Source: Phycisphaeraceae bacterium (GTDB taxonomy: Bacteria > Planctomycetota > Phycisphaerae > Phycisphaerales > Phycisphaeraceae). From it: a stretch of 64,000 nt of DNA. Numbering within the stretch: the first letter of the stretch is position 1; each line of letters opens with the position of its first letter. The notes below the pieces were generated by a model. The model made no database searches. It worked only from the letters and a program-made list of their open reading frames with translations, and had not been told where the DNA came from. The stretch spans positions 1-64,000 of the forward strand of contig JAJDCU010000049.1 in the NCBI GenBank assembly GCA_029260655.1. Reading direction: 5' to 3'. Below are positions 48,899 to 58,099 of the stretch, one piece after another. The translations under genes and the position numbers were made by a program.

Positions 48899-51529
48899 GC
48901 CGAAACAAAAAGTAAAACGGAAGAAGGGCTATTATGATTATTCCATTTTCCCCGACCCGTCCAGACATCGGTAAACAAGCATCGCTATCCCCACGCGCCA
49001 CGCTCAGCCACCCCCGGCCCCCAGCCGGCGGGCAGCAGTCCGGGCTGGAGCCGCTGGAACCCAGGATGCTTTTATCAGCATCCATCAGCGCCCAGTTCGT
49101 CCCGGTAAACAACACCGCAGCGCTCTCCGGGTTCAGCACCTACGACCTGCAGGTAACAACTGCAACAGGCGCTGACTGGGTCTCCTCAGCACTGCTGATC
49201 GAACTGACGCAGGGATCGATCTACCAGGACCTCGCGGGCACCGAGCGAGCACCGAACCCCCTGCTGCTCAACGAATTCCCCTCACTCGAGTTCGACACCT
49301 ATCTCACCGCCAACGGGAATCCGCTGGTCATAGGTGACCGCGCCGTGACGCTCGGCGGCAATAAGCTCCAGTTCGACACCACAGAGATCGACATCACATG
49401 GGCTGGCTTCACCTCAAACGACATTGGCACCCTTGTCATCGGGCGGGTCACCCTCTCCGACGACGCCGCCGGAAGCATTGGCGTGATGGCAAAGGACTCG
49501 TCCGGTACTCCCAATCGCTTAATAGACTGGAACACCTTCACCTCCGGTGACCTGGTCAACCTGACGCCCGCCCCCCCGCGCCCGACGTCTCCACCGCGGA
49601 CGCCACCACCGCCAAATGGGGCGTTAGACGCCAGCGTTAACTTTGTGGAGGTGGACAACACCGCGGCACTGACCGGTTTCAGGACCTTCGACCTGCAGGT
49701 CACTACCAACGACGACTGGACCGCCACAGCCTTCCTGCTGGAACTGTCACGGGGGTCGATCTATCAGGACCCCAGGGGCACGAACCTGGCGCCGCCCCCC
49801 GGGGCGTTCGGCGCCTTCCCCGCGCTTGAGTTCGACACCTATGTCACTGCCAACGGCAACCCGACCATGATCTTAGGCGGCGCCGGTGATGTCGGCGGCA
49901 ATTGGCTCCAGTTCGACACCACCGAGCTTGACATCGCGTGGGGTGACATACCCGACAATGACGTCGGCACCGTCGTCATCGGCCGGGTCACCCTCTCCAA
50001 TAACGCCGCCGGGAACATATCCCTGATGACGACGCGTCTCGAACATAGTTTCGACCACCTTGTCGTATCGGACACATTCAAGGGCGGCGACCTGTCGACC
50101 GTGTCGTCCGATTCGATCCCCTCAAATGAACCACCCGCCCCACCGCCTCTCCCGCCCAAGCCGTTCATCGCCCAGTTCCTGGCGGTGGACAACGCCGCGG
50201 TACTGCCCGGGTTCAAGTCCTTCGACCTGCAGATCACCGCCGACACCGACTGGTCGGACGCGTCGCTGCTGATCGATCTGACACGCGGGTCGATCTACCA
50301 GGACGCCGCCGGCACAGACCTGTCGCCGAACCCCGTCACCTTCAGCGCCTTTCCCACGCTTGAGTTCGACACCTATGTCACCGCCAACAGCCTGTTGACC
50401 TCGATCGGCGGCGACGCCGAGAAAGTCGGCGTGGTACCTCGGTTCGACGCCGGCCAGATCGACATCTCGTGGTCCGGTCCATCAACCCTTGACACCGGCA
50501 CCTTCATCATCGGCCGGGTCACCCTCTCCGACGACGCCGCCGGGGGCCTGAAGTTCGTGGTAGCGGGGGACCAGATCGGGCTCACGGATTTTGGCACGTT
50601 TGAGACCGGTGACCTGGCCAAGATGAAGTCGACCTTTACGCCGGCGTCGGCGGCCGCAGCCGACTTCACCGGCGACGGAAAGGCCGACATCCTCTGGCGG
50701 GATGCCACGACCGGCCTAAGCAGCATCTGGCAGATGAACCGCACCGCTTTCATGAGCAGCATCGACCTGCAACTGCTGAAAAACCCCAGATGGCAGGCCG
50801 TCGCCGCCGGGGACCTCACCGGTGACGGCAAAGCCGACATCCTCTGGCGGAACACCCGCAACGGGCGCAACCTCGTCTCGGTGATGGACGGCACGGCCTT
50901 ACAAGCCAACGTCTCCCTCAAGCAGCTAAGAAACCGGCATTGGCAAGTCGCCGGGATCAGCGACCTCACCGGTGACGGCAAGGCCGACATCCTCTGGCGG
51001 CACGCTCGCAACGGACGCAACAGCGTCTGGGAGATGGACGGCACGACATTCCGCGGTGGGATCGCCATCCAGCCGGAAGCCAACCGGGACATGATCATCG
51101 CAGGGGTCACCGACTTCACCGGCGATGGCAAGGCCGACATCCTTTGGCGGAACAGACGTAGCGGAAGCAACAGCGTCTGGGAGATGGACGGCACGGTGTT
51201 CCAAACCAGCACGGCGATAAAACAGGTCAAGAGCCAGCGTTGGCAGGTCGCCGGGGTCGGGGACTACACCGGCGACGGCCGGGCCGACATCCTCTGGCGC
51301 GACCCCAAGAAAGGGAAGAACCGTGTCTGGGAGATGAAGGGCACGGACCTGCGTATCAATATCCCCCTCCAGTCGCAGACCGACCGAGGCTTACAGCCCG
51401 GCGGAACCCTGCTGGGGTTGTGGGAGTAGAAGGCAGGCGCAGTGAAATAAAGATCGAGATAGGGGCGAGGGCGCAGCGACGATGATCGTCTATCACCGCG
51501 CGGTGGTCGAACCGATCAAGTCATTGCGG
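48899..51529 (+). repeat. Second unit of the tandem duplication
   Basis: Duplicate of 46325-48880. Its 3' flank carries an extra piece of about 40 bases (TGAAATAAAGATCGAGATAG and following) not present in the first unit. The 3' hairpin is CACCGC-GCGGTG, changed from the first copy in a way that keeps base-pairing. Confidence 0.85.
48934..51429 (+). CDS. LEPR-XLL surface protein B, paralogue of protein A
   Basis: An 831-residue paralogue with the same layout: LEPLEPRMLLSAS near the N-terminus, three ~165-residue domains (TYDLQVTT, LLIELTQGSIYQDLAG, FDTYLTANGN in the first), Pro-rich linkers, then five repeats such as DYTGDGRADILWRDPKKGKN ending GTLLGLWE in both proteins. The first 45 residues are almost identical to those of protein A, whereas the domains have diverged considerably, suggesting an old duplication or recent gene conversion of the N-terminus. 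AAGAAGGG eight bases before the ATG is conserved in both copies. Confidence 0.82.
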   Translation: MIIPFSPTRPDIGKQASLSPRATLSHPRPPAGGQQSGLEPLEPRMLLSASISAQFVPVNNTAALSGFSTYDLQVTTATGADWVSSALLIELTQGSIYQDLAGTERAPNPLLLNEFPSLEFDTYLTANGNPLVIGDRAVTLGGNKLQFDTTEIDITWAGFTSNDIGTLVIGRVTLSDDAAGSIGVMAKDSSGTPNRLIDWNTFTSGDLVNLTPAPPRPTSPPRTPPPPNGALDASVNFVEVDNTAALTGFRTFDLQVTTNDDWTATAFLLELSRGSIYQDPRGTNLAPPPGAFGAFPALEFDTYVTANGNPTMILGGAGDVGGNWLQFDTTELDIAWGDIPDNDVGTVVIGRVTLSNNAAGNISLMTTRLEHSFDHLVVSDTFKGGDLSTVSSDSIPSNEPPAPPPLPPKPFIAQFLAVDNAAVLPGFKSFDLQITADTDWSDASLLIDLTRGSIYQDAAGTDLSPNPVTFSAFPTLEFDTYVTANSLLTSIGGDAEKVGVVPRFDAGQIDISWSGPSTLDTGTFIIGRVTLSDDAAGGLKFVVAGDQIGLTDFGTFETGDLAKMKSTFTPASAAAADFTGDGKADILWRDATTGLSSIWQMNRTAFMSSIDLQLLKNPRWQAVAAGDLTGDGKADILWRNTRNGRNLVSVMDGTALQANVSLKQLRNRHWQVAGISDLTGDGKADILWRHARNGRNSVWEMDGTTFRGGIAIQPEANRDMIIAGVTDFTGDGKADILWRNRRSGSNSVWEMDGTVFQTSTAIKQVKSQRWQVAGVGDYTGDGRADILWRDPKKGKNRVWEMKGTDLRINIPLQSQTDRGLQPGGTLLGLWE

Positions 51530-51556
51530 ACCTGCCCACCTTGCATGGGGCGGCGT

Positions 51557-51576
51557 GACAAGTCGCGGCGCTTCGT
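51557..51576. repeat. Dispersed palindromic repeat (copy 1)
   Basis: GACAAGTCGCGGCGCTTCGT is the exact reverse complement of the 20 bases at 58037-58056. The core CCGCGACTTGTC extends to a palindrome CCGCGACTTGTCGCGG in the second copy. It lies just beyond the tpx stop codon. Confidence 0.7.
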
Positions 51577-51580
51577 AGTA

Positions 51581-52093
51581 TCACACTAACCCTTTCGCCG
51601 CCGCCAGTGCCGCGTCGTAGTTGGGTTCCTGTGCGACTTCCGGGACGAGCTCGACGTACTTAATCGTGTCGTCCTTGTCGACGACCATGACCTGGCGGGC
51701 GAGCAGGCCGATCTCTTTGATGCGGACGCCGTAGGCCTTGCCAAAGCTGTGGTCCTTGAAGTCTGAGAGGCAGACGACGTTGTCGACGCCGGCCGCACCG
51801 CACCAGCGCTTCTGAGCCATGGGCAGGTCGACGCTGACGGTGAGCACGACCACACCATCCAGGCTCCCCGCATCCTCGTTGAACTTCCGCGTCTGCGTGT
51901 CGCAGACCGGGGTGTCCAGGGAGGGAACGACCGAGATGATCTTGACCTTGCCGGCGAAGTCCTTGAGCGACTTATCCGACATGTCGTTGGCCTTGAGCAC
52001 GAAGCCCGGGGCATGATCGCCGACCTTCAACGCATCGCCGACGAGGGTCATGGGGTTGCCTTTGAGTGTCACGGCGGCTGTGCGCTCGGTCAT
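51581..52093 (-). CDS. tpx: Thiol peroxidase
   Basis: Tpx is an atypical 2-Cys peroxiredoxin that reduces hydrogen and alkyl peroxides with thioredoxin. The 170-residue protein has the family beginning MTERTAAVTLKGNPMTLVGD, the peroxidatic Cys in SVVPSLDTPVCDTQTRKF (about 64) and the resolving Cys in PMAQKRWCGAAGVDNVV (about 98), both at the expected spacing. AAGGA lies eight bases before the ATG. It is monocistronic. Confidence 0.95.
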   Translation of the reverse strand: MTERTAAVTLKGNPMTLVGDALKVGDHAPGFVLKANDMSDKSLKDFAGKVKIISVVPSLDTPVCDTQTRKFNEDAGSLDGVVVLTVSVDLPMAQKRWCGAAGVDNVVCLSDFKDHSFGKAYGVRIKEIGLLARQVMVVDKDDTIKYVELVPEVAQEPNYDAALAAAKGLV

Positions 52094-52220
52094 GGTCGGG
52101 GTCCTTTTCTCCGCCGGTCATCGGGCGGCTGGTGTGTCAGTCATGTGAAATTGGCCGACGCTGCTGGGCTCGGCGGGCCGTATTGTAGGCATAGCGCCGC
52201 CGCAGACAACCGCGGGCCAA

Positions 52221-53105
52221 TTATTCAAGGACGCCGGCGTCTTTAAGAAACTGCTCGATGTCGCGCCAGTAAGGCCCAGCCGTCGGGAGGGTGTTGTGGT
52301 CGACGCCGTAGAAGATCAGTTTGCCGTCCGCAGCGGCATCCGCAAGCCGACGCCCGTGGCTCGGCGGGACGATCCGGTCGGCGCTGCCGTGCATGATGAG
52401 CACGGGCTGTTCGTAGTCCCTGACCACTGCCACGGCGTCGAACGGATCACGCACCAGGAACCACGGCACGAGGAATCGCGCCGCCATGCGATTGATGCTG
52501 GACGGGGATGATTGCAGGATCAGTGCCGCGGACGGGCGATCCGACGCGAGTTGAGCCGCGACCCCCCCGCCGATCGATCGGCCGTGCAGCACGACGCGCG
52601 ACGGGTCGACCTCGGGGCGCTCAATCACCTGATCGTAGAACTTGGCGTAGTCTTCGCCGATCGCGCGTTGGCTGGGGCCACCCGCCGACCGTCCGTAGCC
52701 TCTGTACTCAGGCAGCAGCACGCTGACGCCCATGCGTGTGTAGCCGGCGAGCATATCCGGCCAGTGGTCGATCAGCTCGCCGTTGCCATGTGCGAAGATG
52801 ACAACCGGCCCGGGCTTTTCGGCGCTGACGCCGTCGCCCATGATCAGCCAGGCCTCGACCTTGCCGCCGGGCGCGTCGACGTAAAGGACATGGGCATCCT
52901 TTGGCGGTCCTGCCTGCGCGTCAACCGGGATCAACGACCGCGGGAACAGGATCGACCGCTGAACAAGATACGCGGTCACCAGCCACGACAGGTAGATCAC
53001 GAGGATGTAAATCATGATTCGCCTGAGCTTACGCCGGGCCTTACCGGGCACTCGGCTTTCCGAGCCGGGTTTCTCAGGCATCGCGGCGGTCATGAGCCCT
53101 ATCAT
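52221..53105 (-). CDS. Membrane-anchored alpha/beta hydrolase
   Basis: About 294 residues from ATG 53105 (MIGLMTAAMPEKPG); ATG 53093 is an alternative. An N-terminal helix MIYILVIYLSWLVTAYLV at about 33-50 anchors it in the membrane. The hydrolase core follows: VVIFAHGNGELIDHWPDML (oxyanion H-G), nucleophile Ser in VVLHGRSIGGGVAAQLA (G-x-S-x-G), acid Asp in LIMHGSADRIVPPSHG and His in FYGVDHNTLPTAG. The fold is like that of BEM46/ABHD13-type hydrolases. The substrate is unknown. It is divergent from cysK. Confidence 0.85.
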   Translation of the reverse strand: MIGLMTAAMPEKPGSESRVPGKARRKLRRIMIYILVIYLSWLVTAYLVQRSILFPRSLIPVDAQAGPPKDAHVLYVDAPGGKVEAWLIMGDGVSAEKPGPVVIFAHGNGELIDHWPDMLAGYTRMGVSVLLPEYRGYGRSAGGPSQRAIGEDYAKFYDQVIERPEVDPSRVVLHGRSIGGGVAAQLASDRPSAALILQSSPSSINRMAARFLVPWFLVRDPFDAVAVVRDYEQPVLIMHGSADRIVPPSHGRRLADAAADGKLIFYGVDHNTLPTAGPYWRDIEQFLKDAGVLE

Positions 53106-53211
53106 ACCTCCCGCGCGGCCTTGTCGCCGTGCCCCACCGGGTTTAGTATGTTCACATGAAAGCCGCTGTGATACGGCGCGTCTGGCGGCGGGATGCCAAG
53201 GAGAACAGAGC

Positions 53212-54198
53212 ATGACCTCGACCACCGAACAGGGCCAGCAACTGCTGCATAACCGGACCTACGACAACATCATCGACACCGTCTGCAACACCCCGCTGGT
53301 GAGACTGGGCAAGCTCGCCCCGGACGGCGCGAACGTGCTGGTCAAGTGCGAGTACTTCAACCCGATGGCCAGCGTGAAAGACCGTATCGGCAAGGCGATG
53401 ATCGAAGCCGCCGAGCAGTCCGGCGCGATCTCCAAAGACACCCACGTCATCGAACCGACCAGCGGCAACACCGGGATCGCTTTGGCGTTCGTCTGCGCCG
53501 CCAGGGGTTACAAGCTGACGCTGACCATGCCCGACTCGATGAGCGTCGAGCGCCGCGCCCTGCTCAAAGCCCTGGGGGCGGACCTCGTACTCACCCCCGC
53601 CGCCGAAGGCATGAAGGGCGCGATCGGCAAAGCCGCCGAACTCGTCGGCACGACCAACAACGCCTGGATGCCCCAACAGTTCGAGAACCCCGCCAACCCG
53701 CAGGTCCACTACGACACCACCGGCGCCGAGATCTGGAAAGACACCAACGGCAAGGTCGACATCATCGTCGCCGGCGTCGGCACGGGCGGGACGATCACCG
53801 GCGTCACACGCTACTGCCGAGAACGCAACCCCGACTTCCAGGCCATCGCCGTAGAGCCCGAAGGCTCACCGGTCATCCGGCAGACGCTCAACGGTGAAGC
53901 GGTCAAGCCCGGCCCACACAAGATCCAGGGCATCGGCGCAGGCTTCGTCCCCGTCAACTGCGACACCTCCCTGCTTAGCGGCACCGAACTGGTCACCAAC
54001 GAAGAAGCCTTCGAATGGGCCCGCAAGGCCTCGCAGGCCGAGGGGATCTTCGGCGGGATCAGCACCGGCGGAAACATCTGCGCCGCATGCCGCGTCGCCG
54101 CCAAGCCCGAGAACAAGGGCAAGACCATCGTCACCATCGCCGCCAGCTTCGGCGAACGATACCTGTCCACCCCGCTGTTCGCCGGGCTCACGGATTAA
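53212..54198 (+). CDS. cysK: Cysteine synthase (O-acetylserine sulfhydrylase)
   Basis: CysK makes cysteine from O-acetylserine and sulphide with PLP. 328 residues from ATG 53212, with AAGGAG eight bases upstream. Motifs: NTPLVRLGKLAPDGANVLVK, the PLP Lys in NPMASVKDRIGKAMIEAA, phosphate loop EPTSGNTGIALAF, GVGTGGTITGVTRY and GGISTGGNICAA. The track start is 66 codons too early, inside the opposite hydrolase gene. The final ERYLSTPLFAGL is also typical of the family. Confidence 0.96.
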   Translation: MTSTTEQGQQLLHNRTYDNIIDTVCNTPLVRLGKLAPDGANVLVKCEYFNPMASVKDRIGKAMIEAAEQSGAISKDTHVIEPTSGNTGIALAFVCAARGYKLTLTMPDSMSVERRALLKALGADLVLTPAAEGMKGAIGKAAELVGTTNNAWMPQQFENPANPQVHYDTTGAEIWKDTNGKVDIIVAGVGTGGTITGVTRYCRERNPDFQAIAVEPEGSPVIRQTLNGEAVKPGPHKIQGIGAGFVPVNCDTSLLSGTELVTNEEAFEWARKASQAEGIFGGISTGGNICAACRVAAKPENKGKTIVTIAASFGERYLSTPLFAGLTD

Positions 54199-54247
54199 GC
54201 TTCGCCGTACCAGGCAGCCGCGTACAATCAGACTCGAAGGGGGCACC

Positions 54248-55681
54248 ATGTCCAGATCAGCATCGATAGTAAATCGTATCGGCGTTGTGGTTTTGGCTGT
54301 TGTGTTGTGGACGCCTATGGCCGAGGCGCGCCCGCACCTACTGCCCGGTGAAGATGTCGAGGATCTGCATCAACGTATCTATGACCCGACAGGCGGCGCG
54401 GACCTGCTGCGGATCTGGGTGATCTATGTCGACCAGGGCGACGGCATCCTCATCCAACTGCCTGATCGCTTCGGTCAACCCGGTGAGCCGGTCGAGGTTC
54501 TGGTCGACAGCGGGCCATACCCAAGTAACAGCACATCGCAACAGTGGCTGCGCAGGTTTGTGGAGCAGTATTACGGTGATAAGAAACCCTTCTTCGAATA
54601 CGCCGTCATCACACACCACGACCAGGACCATGTCCAGGGCCTGACCGAAGCTCTCAAAGACAATGTGTTCGGAATCGGACGGGTGTATCACAACGGGCTG
54701 GCTTCTTACCTGCCCGACGCTCACGGGTTCGCAGATGTGAGCGGCTGGAACGAGGCTGTCGTCAAACGGAGCAGCGGCAGAACCAACGGTGCTGTCCAAC
54801 GCGGCATGGCCTACATTAACGACGCAGATGATGAAAAGCCCCTGGACGCCGACCTCTACATCGAAGACCTTGACGACTTGAGCGAAGCACGGAATGACCA
54901 GACGCTGCAGGGCGTGTATCACTTCCTTGCAAGCTCGCTGCTGCAAGGCAACAACAGCCAGGGGCCGACATCATTTGACCGCGCGTATCTCGGCTCGGCG
55001 TTCATCGAAATCGACACGCCGCCCGGCGACGAGGCCCTGCCCACGCCCCGGTTCGAATTAGTCTGGCCCACGGATCAGCTCCGCAAATACGGCAGCAGCG
55101 CGAAAATGTGGGGCGAAACAATCAACGGCAACAGCGTAACCTTCAAGCTTGTCTATGGCGACTTCGAGATGCTGTTCACCGGCGACCACAATGATCTGTC
55201 CGAGAACGCCCTGCTCGAAGAACTGAGCACATCGAAGGACAACACGCTGTCCTGCGATGTGCTCAAGGTCCCTCACCACGGCAGCAGTCATAACAGCGAG
55301 GCCTTCCTGACCCGCGGTGATGGTTTCCCGCGCTCACTGGTTGCCGTGGCGTCGATGGGCAACACCGGGTTCAAGTCCAAAGCGATGTCAAGGAACGCGT
55401 GGCAGCACCCCGACGAGGAGGTCGTCGAATGGCTCGGCGGGCCAGGCCGTGTGTTTCACACCTTCGCGCACGAGACAGAGATCAATTGGGAGCAGATCGT
55501 CACCAAAGAACAGCGCAACGCATTGATTGAGCAGACGCACATCTTGATCGAGACCGACGGACGCTGGTTCCGGGTCGTGGAGTTTGACGCGATGGACCCG
55601 GATGTCGACCTGCACGACACGCCCACCGTCAACAGCACACCGAGACTGAACGGTACGCGCTGGATCACCACAACCCCGTAA
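54248..55681 (+). CDS. Exported ComEC/Rec2-type MBL-fold hydrolase
   Basis: A 477-residue protein from ATG 54248 (MSRSASIVNRIGVVVLAVVL), with GGGGG four bases upstream. A signal peptide ends near EARP. The hydrolase core has IWVIYVDQGDGILIQLP (the typical ComEC DxGQGD region as VDQGDG) and VITHHDQDHVQGL (HxDxDH). FTGDHNDLSENALLEE and VLKVPHHGSSHNSEAFL supply the later metal and His motifs. ComEC-type domains degrade nucleic acid; here the domain is free and secreted, without the channel part. A gene for a membrane protein follows in the same direction after 23 bases, so they are likely co-transcribed. Confidence 0.82.
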   Translation: MSRSASIVNRIGVVVLAVVLWTPMAEARPHLLPGEDVEDLHQRIYDPTGGADLLRIWVIYVDQGDGILIQLPDRFGQPGEPVEVLVDSGPYPSNSTSQQWLRRFVEQYYGDKKPFFEYAVITHHDQDHVQGLTEALKDNVFGIGRVYHNGLASYLPDAHGFADVSGWNEAVVKRSSGRTNGAVQRGMAYINDADDEKPLDADLYIEDLDDLSEARNDQTLQGVYHFLASSLLQGNNSQGPTSFDRAYLGSAFIEIDTPPGDEALPTPRFELVWPTDQLRKYGSSAKMWGETINGNSVTFKLVYGDFEMLFTGDHNDLSENALLEELSTSKDNTLSCDVLKVPHHGSSHNSEAFLTRGDGFPRSLVAVASMGNTGFKSKAMSRNAWQHPDEEVVEWLGGPGRVFHTFAHETEINWEQIVTKEQRNALIEQTHILIETDGRWFRVVEFDAMDPDVDLHDTPTVNSTPRLNGTRWITTTP

Positions 55682-55704
55682 ACCATTCCTATGAAGGCAA
55701 CGCT

Positions 55705-56814
55705 ATGACTATGCTTGACACGCTCGCGATGCTCATCGGCTTCGTAACCGTCATGCTGGTACTGAGCCTGGTGGTGTCGGGGATCACCCAAGCGATCCAG
55801 AGCTGGCTCAAGATGCGCGAGCGGAATCTGATCTGGGGCCTGTCGCTTCTTTTAGACGCCTTCCACACCGCCCAAACCGCCTCGACGTTCGAGGGGACGC
55901 CTGCTGACAAGAAGAAGTGGGTCGGTAATGCCAAAAGGGTGGCCAAGAAGGTGGTCGCCATCGAGCGTCAGCCGGGCGACCCAGGTGTGATCGAACGCTT
56001 GATGTCGGTGGGCACGCCTCAGGTCGCCGCTGTTTCGGAATCGGAACTGCCACGCATCCTCAAGGACGCCGCCATATCTGAAACGATTGATCTTGGGAAG
56101 TCGCTCTCAGACGAGATGCGAGTCCGTGAGCAGTTCACCGTGGCCAAGAATCGCATGAGTGATCGCTTCAAGTATCAGATCCGTATCTTGACGTTTCTGC
56201 TCGCGCTGGGTGTGGCGGCGCTGTTTCAGATCAGCGCGCCGGACCTGCTGACCCGGCTCTCGACTGACCCGGCCTACCGCAATCAACTCACCCATAACGC
56301 CGAAACGATCTATGCCCAGACCACGGAACTGGTGCGGAAGATACCCACACATGAGGACGTCGCCGACCAGGCGTTGACCGCGGTAGCCGAGCAATTCCCA
56401 GAGCATGCCGACGATATTTACCAGGCGGCCGGCGTTGGGTTCGACCGCGACTCGGTAGTCGGGGAACTCGAGCACGTGCTCAAGGAACTGGATAATGAAA
56501 AACGCGACCAGATCGTGATTGCTTACGGTCGTGAGATCGACAAACTATATAACGAGCAATTCGAACAGGCGATCGGTCGGATCAAAGCCACTTCAGCCGC
56601 TGCGGCACAGATCGACCTGCGCATCCTGCCCTACGGCCCGGAGTTTTACTCCGACCCGATCAATCTAACCGGCCTGTTGATCACGGCGATCCTCCTCTCT
56701 TTCGGTGCCCCGTTCTGGTACGACACGCTCGGAATGCTGATCAAGATCAAGAAAAATATCGAGAATCCCAACAAGACTAACAACAAGGCCGACAGCGCAC
56801 CCGAGAAGTCATAG
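55705..56814 (+). CDS. Membrane protein of unknown function
   Basis: A 369-residue protein with three hydrophobic segments: near residues 7-28 (LIGFVTVMLVLSLVVSGITQ), near 155-172 (IRILTFLLALGVAALFQI) and near 318-336 (GLLITAILLSFGAPFWYDTL). The central 150-310 region is a soluble, helical domain rich in Glu/Asp/Lys (HAETIYAQTTELVRKIP and HADDIYQAAGVGF). The C-terminal tail is basic/polar. AAGG lies seven bases before the ATG. No family recognised. Its close spacing to the MBL gene suggests a shared function. Confidence 0.7.
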   Translation: MTMLDTLAMLIGFVTVMLVLSLVVSGITQAIQSWLKMRERNLIWGLSLLLDAFHTAQTASTFEGTPADKKKWVGNAKRVAKKVVAIERQPGDPGVIERLMSVGTPQVAAVSESELPRILKDAAISETIDLGKSLSDEMRVREQFTVAKNRMSDRFKYQIRILTFLLALGVAALFQISAPDLLTRLSTDPAYRNQLTHNAETIYAQTTELVRKIPTHEDVADQALTAVAEQFPEHADDIYQAAGVGFDRDSVVGELEHVLKELDNEKRDQIVIAYGREIDKLYNEQFEQAIGRIKATSAAAAQIDLRILPYGPEFYSDPINLTGLLITAILLSFGAPFWYDTLGMLIKIKKNIENPNKTNNKADSAPEKS

Positions 56815-56933
56815 CGCACGGCCTGAATGCTGGAGATGTTGTTTGCATTTACCGCTGTGGTGCGGATACTCACTGTCTCGACCCGTTGTTTTGTACAATC
56901 TCACACCAACACCTCACGGAGCTGCTTACGAAG

Positions 56934-57956
56934 ATGGAATACCGCTACCTAGGCCGAACCGGCATCCGTGTCAGCCCGCTTTGCTTAGGCTGTATGACCT
57001 TCGGCGGGACGACCACGCCCGATGACGCCGCCGACATGATCGACCGCACCCTCGACGCCGGGGTCAACTTCCTCGACACCGCCAACGTCTACAACGCCGG
57101 AAAGAGTGAGATAGCCACCGGCAAGGCGCTCAAACGAAACGGCAAACGCGACCGCATCGTCCTGGCCACCAAGTGCCACGGCAGCATGCATAAGGACGAA
57201 CCGCTTGACCCCAACCGCTGGGGCAACTCACGCAGACAGATCATCGAGCAGTGCGACGCCTCGCTGAAGCGACTCAATACCGACTGGATCGACCTGTACC
57301 AGATCCACCGCCCGCACATAGACTGCCCGATCGACGAGACGCTGCGAGCGCTGGACGACCTGGTCCGGGCCGGGAAGGTCCGCTACATCGGCTCCAGCAC
57401 GTTCGCCTCGTGGCAGGTCGTCGAGTCGCTGTGGGTTTCCGACCGCCACCACCTCAACCGTTTCGTCACCGAGCAGCCGCCCTACAACCTGCTGGACAGG
57501 CGGGTCGAACGCGAACTGGTCCCGATGGCGCAGACTTACGGCCTGGCGCTAATCCCCTGGTCGCCGTTGGCGGGCGGGTTCCTCACCGGCAAGTACCAGC
57601 GCGGCACAACCCCGACCGACGGCCGATACGCCCCCGGCAAAGACACCTCGCCCCGCGCCGCTGAGATGCTCGCCAACGAGCGAGCCCACGATGTGCTCGA
57701 CCTCTTACGCAAACTCGCCGACGCCAAGGGCTGCTCCGTCAGCCAGCTCGCGCTCGCCTGGTGCATGAACCAACCCGCGATCACCAGCCCGATCATCGGC
57801 CCACGCACGATGGACCAGCTCAACGACAACCTCGCCGCGCTGAGCGTTGAAATCACCGACGAGGACCGCCAGGCCATCGACCAGGTATCACCGCCCGGCC
57901 GAGCCCTCTACACCTACTACGAAGCCGACTTCGGCCCCCACCCACACAAATGGTAA
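56934..57956 (+). CDS. Aldo/keto reductase
   Basis: A 340-residue TIM-barrel NADPH oxidoreductase from ATG 56934 (MEYRYLGRTGIRVSPLCLGC). The catalytic tetrad is visible: Asp and Tyr in FLDTANVYNAGKSE, Lys in IVLATKCHGSM and His in DLYQIHRPHIDC. The C-terminal AQLALAWCMNQPAITSPIIG and GPRTMDQLNDNLAA match the cofactor-binding part. It resembles the YajO/Gpr-type subgroup. The substrate is unknown. The track start at 56886 adds 16 residues unlike the family. Confidence 0.92.
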   Translation: MEYRYLGRTGIRVSPLCLGCMTFGGTTTPDDAADMIDRTLDAGVNFLDTANVYNAGKSEIATGKALKRNGKRDRIVLATKCHGSMHKDEPLDPNRWGNSRRQIIEQCDASLKRLNTDWIDLYQIHRPHIDCPIDETLRALDDLVRAGKVRYIGSSTFASWQVVESLWVSDRHHLNRFVTEQPPYNLLDRRVERELVPMAQTYGLALIPWSPLAGGFLTGKYQRGTTPTDGRYAPGKDTSPRAAEMLANERAHDVLDLLRKLADAKGCSVSQLALAWCMNQPAITSPIIGPRTMDQLNDNLAALSVEITDEDRQAIDQVSPPGRALYTYYEADFGPHPHKW

Positions 57957-58036
57957 CCCCCCGGCTTGATAGAACAGATCCACATCGGATGTGGGAAATA
58001 GGTTTGCCGTTTAGCCTGACGCTATCGCACCGCCAC

Positions 58037-58056
58037 ACGAAGCGCCGCGACTTGTC
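58037..58056. repeat. Dispersed palindromic repeat (copy 2)
   Basis: ACGAAGCGCCGCGACTTGTC, identical in reverse complement to 51557-51576, and extended here to the hairpin CCGCGACTTGTCGCGG. It lies between the convergent aldo/keto reductase and globin genes, as expected of a bidirectional terminator or REP element. Confidence 0.7.
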
Positions 58057-58099
58057 GCGGTGAGGGATGTGTAGCCGCTACGCCTGCATAGATAGTGCC

